This document shows positions 5,702 to 8,237 of a DNA stretch of 8,237 nucleotides, piece after piece; position 1 is the stretch's first letter; every line of letters starts with the position of its first letter. Source of the DNA: SLJK01 sp964567295. GTDB lineage: Bacteria > Bacillota > Dethiobacteria > DTU022 > UBA8154. A program made the position numbers and the translations under genes. Below the pieces are notes generated by a model. That model was not told where the DNA came from. It saw nothing but the letters and a program-made list of their open reading frames with translations, and searched no databases. The stretch lies in NCBI GenBank assembly GCA_964567295.1, contig CAZMLU010000066.1, positions 1 through 8,237 on the forward strand, written 5' to 3'.

Positions 5702-7262
5702 CTCTTTCATCCTTTCCAGATAACAACTTGTTGATCGCCTGCGGAATATAATTCAAAACATCCCCAGCTATGTGACCTCGCAAACCACGTTCCTTTATGA
5801 GTAAATCTGCTGCCAACCCGTGTACAAATACACCACATATAGAAGCATGCCCTGGTGAGAGGCCTTGGGCTATCAGAGAAGTAATAAGGCCGGTAAGCAG
5901 ATCTCCTGTACCCGCCGTGGAAAGCGCCGGGTTTCCTGTAGGGTTCACGTATAGCTCTCCATCTGGTAATGCTATTGTTGTATAGGCTCCTTTAAGTAAA
6001 ACTACTGCTCCCCACTCCAGCGCTTTCCTGGAAGTTAGTTCCCAGCGCTCGCCTTGCACCTCATCCGTCCTGTTTCCCGTAAGCCGGGCCATTTCCCCCG
6101 GATGGGGAGTCAAGATCAACGGAGCTCCGTTAGAGGGTAAAAATGACGGTTCCAAGGTCAGAGCACCCAGCCCCCCAGCATCTACAACAAGGGGAATTGA
6201 CAACTCCTCAATCAGACTCTTTAGCAACTCCAGTGTTTCCTGATTTGGAACCAGGCCAGGCCCGAAAGCTACCGCCTGGCATCCCAAAGCTTTTTTATTA
6301 ATTTTTTTAAAACTATCTGCAATTAAGTTTCCATTGCCATCTCCTTGAAAGCCAATTACTATTACTTCTTTTAACTTTGCCTCCAAGACAGAAGAAATTT
6401 CCTCCGCGGTTCCTAAGTAAACAAGTCCTGCCCCTCCCCTGAGAGCAGACTCTCCGGCCAAAACAGCAGCCCCAGACATCCCAGGTGAACCTGCAAGGAT
6501 CAACGCCCTTCCGTAACTACCTTTGTGCCCGTTAGCAATACGTCTGGGAAGTAAAGAATAAACCAAGTCGCTGGTAATAAAGTTTTCCTTGATATCATCT
6601 GCAGAGGTGATCTCCCCCGGAATCCCTATGTCTACAACCCTTATCTCTCCACTATAATCAGCCCCAGGGAAAAGAAACAGTCCTTTTTTGGGAAGAGCAA
6701 AAGTCACGGTATAGTCCGCCTTGACTCCCATGCCCATAATCTGTCCGTTATCAGCAGATATACCTGAAGGTATATCCACAGAGACCACTCTTGCCGGGCT
6801 ATCGTTTATCGCTTTTATTATGCTGGCAAAAGGCTCGCTAACTTCTCGCTTGAGCCCTGTGCCCAATAATGCGTCGACGATAATACCCTTTTTCTCCATA
6901 TGGAGCAAAGATACAGTCGGGCCTCCCTCATCAGCGACAAGCACGTTAATGCCATTTTTTAGAAGTATATTATAGTTAACCTGGGCATCTCCCTTATACT
7001 GGGAAACCTCTCCCAAAGCCCATACCTCTACCCGGTAGCCAAGTCGCAAGAGATGCCTGGCAATTACGAACCCATCCCCGCCATTATTACCCCGTCCACA
7101 TAATACAACTATTCTAGTGCTCTGAATTTCTGGAGAAAGTTCCCTTAGCAGGTTCACCACCTGGAGTCCTGCGTTTTCCATGAGGATAAGACCTGGGATT
7201 CCATATTCTGTCATAGCCTGCCTATCAATTTCAGCCATTCTCTCGCCAGTTACAATTTTCAC
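5691..7262 (-). CDS. nnrD: bifunctional NAD(P)H-hydrate epimerase / ADP-dependent NAD(P)H-hydrate dehydratase
   Basis: Repairs hydrated NADH and NADPH: the N-terminal domain interconverts the R and S epimers and the C-terminal domain dehydrates S-NAD(P)HX using ADP. With 523 residues it has normal length for the fused form (also called Nnr or YjeF). N-terminal YjeF_N domain: GERMAEIDRQA near 6-16, the glycine-rich GRGNNGGDG at 56-64, VDALLGTGL near 129-137 and DIPSG at 163-167. C-terminal ribokinase-like domain from about 240: KGSYGRALILAGS, LTPHPGEMARL with His387, and the AGTGD anion-hole motif with catalytic-position Asp454. I chose the GTG at 7260-7262 (MKIVTGERM). It has GGGGGTG seven bases upstream and sits about 26 bases after the predicted transcription start. 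ATG at 7287-7289 and TTG at 7298 are open but lack good ribosome binding sites. Confidence 0.96.
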   Translation of the reverse strand: MKIVTGERMAEIDRQAMTEYGIPGLILMENAGLQVVNLLRELSPEIQSTRIVVLCGRGNNGGDGFVIARHLLRLGYRVEVWALGEVSQYKGDAQVNYNILLKNGINVLVADEGGPTVSLLHMEKKGIIVDALLGTGLKREVSEPFASIIKAINDSPARVVSVDIPSGISADNGQIMGMGVKADYTVTFALPKKGLFLFPGADYSGEIRVVDIGIPGEITSADDIKENFITSDLVYSLLPRRIANGHKGSYGRALILAGSPGMSGAAVLAGESALRGGAGLVYLGTAEEISSVLEAKLKEVIVIGFQGDGNGNLIADSFKKINKKALGCQAVAFGPGLVPNQETLELLKSLIEELSIPLVVDAGGLGALTLEPSFLPSNGAPLILTPHPGEMARLTGNRTDEVQGERWELTSRKALEWGAVVLLKGAYTTIALPDGELYVNPTGNPALSTAGTGDLLTGLITSLIAQGLSPGHASICGVFVHGLAADLLIKERGLRGHIAGDVLNYIPQAINKLLSGKDERDGR

Positions 7263-7269
7263 CCGGGCG

Positions 7270-7276
7270 CACCCCC
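7270..7276 (-). promoter_or_regulatory. ribosome binding site deciding the GTG start of nnrD
   Basis: GGGGGTG, one G-U wobble from GGAGGTG, seven bases before the GTG at 7262. It lies inside the longer open frame, which argues against the upstream starts. Confidence 0.6.
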
Positions 7277-7294
7277 AAAAATTATCCATGCATA

Positions 7295-7323
7295 ACAATA
7301 TCTCTTTAATACATAAGTGTTAA
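7295..7323 (-). promoter_or_regulatory. predicted sigma-A promoter of nnrD
   Basis: On the minus strand, -35 TTAACA (7318-7323, 5 of 6), a 17-base spacer, and -10 TATTGT (7295-7300, 4 of 6). Transcription would start near 7288, just upstream of the GGGGGTG ribosome binding site. Confidence 0.5.
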
Positions 7324-7451
7324 TTTTTCATAAGCTGCGAATAAAATAAAACTCGATCCGTCACTACAACTCTATTTTAGCAGAAGCGACAGAAGTAAAC
7401 AATCTTTCCAAGGATCGCAAGTAAATTTCAGTTTTCGCAGACTTTCAGCTC

Positions 7452-7480
7452 TTTTTATTTCCCGGGAAATCTGATAAGAT
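7452..7480 (+). promoter_or_regulatory. possible promoter of the deacetylase gene
   Basis: -10 TAAGAT (7475-7480) preceded by TGA (extended -10), a 17-base spacer and a weak -35 TTTTTA (7452-7457). The spacer is largely the palindrome at 7457-7470. The leader would be about 65 bases. Between this and the nnrD promoter (7324-7451) I see no gene or other clear site. Confidence 0.35.
7457..7470. repeat. perfect 14-base palindrome ATTTCCCGGGAAAT
   Basis: Uninterrupted palindrome in the gap between nnrD and the divergent deacetylase gene, placed between the predicted -35 and -10 of the latter. Its position suggests a repressor site; no regulator gene is in the window. Confidence 0.45.
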
Positions 7481-7552
7481 GAAAAGTAACACGCTGCTCC
7501 TGTTCAAGTGCTAAATAGTAATTTTTCTTTCTCACTATAAGGAGGCCCAGAT

Positions 7553-8237
7553 ATGCTTTCAAACAAAAAAATAGCTTCACTTAATAAAAAAAATAGGTTA
7601 ACTACCATCCTATTTTTGGGACTGTTGGCATTACTTTTTATCCAGTTTTCCTGTAGCGAAAACGAAAAACCGGACATGGCAAATGAGGAAGAGGATTCAG
7701 CAGAAAAGAGTTCTTCTTTAGCTATTGAAGAAAGTGAGGCTAATGAGGCAGAGAAAGAGAAAAATGAAGAAGCAAATAAAGCGGAAATAGAGCAAGAAGA
7801 GCATGCCACAGAACTGGACCTTGATAAAATAAAACCCAATGAACTGGGAGATTTTATGGTTCTTATGTATCACGAAATAGGTTCACCAGAAAGTGAGTGG
7901 AGACGCACTCCAGATAATTTCAGACATGATCTGGAGGTGCTGTATGAGAAAGGTTACCGGGCTGTATCTCTTAATGATATGTTAGATGGCGATATTGACC
8001 TCCCCCCTGGCACCTCTCCGGTGGTGCTCACTTTTGACGATAGCACAAAGGGCCAATTCAATTATCTGGAAAATAACGGGGATAAAAAGATAGACCCGGA
8101 CTGTGCCGTGGCCATTATGGAAGAATTCTACAAAGAGAACCCGGATTTCGGCCTGGCCGCAACCTTTTATATCTACTACCCAAACCCCTTCAGGCAGCAG
8201 GAATATATTGAAGAAAAACTTAATTATCTGGTTGATA
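7553..8237 (+). CDS. putative lipid-anchored polysaccharide deacetylase, 3' end cut by window
   Basis: Not listed as a closed frame because it runs off the right edge; I translated it from ATG at 7553, which has AAGGAGG seven bases upstream. 228 residues are visible. Residues 1-16 are basic (NKKIASLNKKNR), 17-33 hydrophobic, then Cys34 in FIQFSC, a likely lipoprotein signal, although Gln at -3 makes the lipobox imperfect. Residues 40-90 are a Glu/Lys/Ala-rich, low-complexity linker, possibly coiled coil. From about 100 it resembles a NodB-type deacetylase: LMYHEIG (104-110), YEKGYRAVSLNDML, then VVLTFDDS (157-164), whose two Asp match the catalytic and metal-binding pair of NodB motif 1 (normally TFDDG), and AATFYI. 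The metal-binding histidines would lie beyond the window. The substrate, presumably cell-wall or extracellular glycan, is inference. Confidence 0.85.
   Translation, partial: MLSNKKIASLNKKNRLTTILFLGLLALLFIQFSCSENEKPDMANEEEDSAEKSSSLAIEESEANEAEKEKNEEANKAEIEQEEHATELDLDKIKPNELGDFMVLMYHEIGSPESEWRRTPDNFRHDLEVLYEKGYRAVSLNDMLDGDIDLPPGTSPVVLTFDDSTKGQFNYLENNGDKKIDPDCAVAIMEEFYKENPDFGLAATFYIYYPNPFRQQEYIEEKLNYLVD

Noticed and set aside
5797..6975. Plus-strand open frames at 5797-5985 and 6721-6975
   Set aside because: Antisense shadows of nnrD with no family resemblance. Likewise 2890-3084 within alr.
7504..7839. Minus-strand open frame of 111 residues, Ser/Phe-rich
   Set aside because: It is antisense to the deacetylase gene; its Ser/Phe bias mirrors the Glu/Lys-rich linker on the plus strand, and it covers that gene's promoter-proximal leader and AAGGAGG site.
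1..8237. Mobile element, phage island, CRISPR array or defence system
   Set aside because: No transposase, integrase, long terminal inverted repeats, spaced direct repeats or defence-type genes apart from the resident EndoAI/EndoA pair, whose position next to alr is conserved.

Overview
The window looks like ordinary chromosome from a Gram-positive anaerobe, most likely a Clostridia-type member of the Firmicutes; the lineage is my inference. Three things point that way. The EndoAI/EndoA toxin-antitoxin pair sits directly downstream of alanine racemase, as in Bacillus subtilis. Shine-Dalgarno sequences are strong (AAGGAGG, GGGAGG, GGGGGTG) and drive TTG and GTG starts. SerA and homoserine dehydrogenase have the ACT-terminated architectures common in this phylum. 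I see no rRNA, tRNA, insertion sequence, CRISPR array, phage gene or riboswitch.

Layout. Six genes run leftward and one runs rightward from the right end. In leftward transcription order, starting at about 7262: nnrD (NAD(P)HX repair, epimerase plus dehydratase) overlaps by 11 bases a tandem-CBS-domain protein. A gap of about 200 bases carries a strong extended -10 promoter for hom (homoserine dehydrogenase). An AT-rich gap of about 200 bases with a hairpin precedes alr (alanine racemase). A 78-base gap with dyads precedes ndoAI-ndoA (MazE/MazF-like antitoxin and RNase toxin). Then a promoter overlapping an inverted repeat precedes serA (3-phosphoglycerate dehydrogenase), whose last few codons lie beyond base 1. 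To the right, diverging from nnrD across a 290-base gap, is the 5' part of a putative lipid-anchored polysaccharide deacetylase, cut off by the right edge.

How the genes fit together. There is no single pathway. SerA and Hom each feed amino-acid synthesis (serine; threonine and methionine), and both carry C-terminal ACT domains of the kind often used for amino-acid feedback. Alr supplies D-alanine for peptidoglycan, and the divergent deacetylase would act on cell-wall or capsule glycans. NnrD repairs damaged NAD(P)H, and the translationally overlapping CBS protein may sense an adenine nucleotide. The toxin-antitoxin pair seems to be a resident chromosomal module, because its alr neighbourhood is conserved.

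The least-explained signals are in the intergenic DNA: a 14-of-15 match to the Bacillus Fur box just upstream of the antitoxin promoter; a similar inverted repeat (TGCACAA or TGCATAA, a 10-11 base gap, TTGTGCA) upstream of both serA and hom; and a perfect 14-base palindrome inside the predicted promoter of the deacetylase gene. I found no clearly novel multi-gene system.
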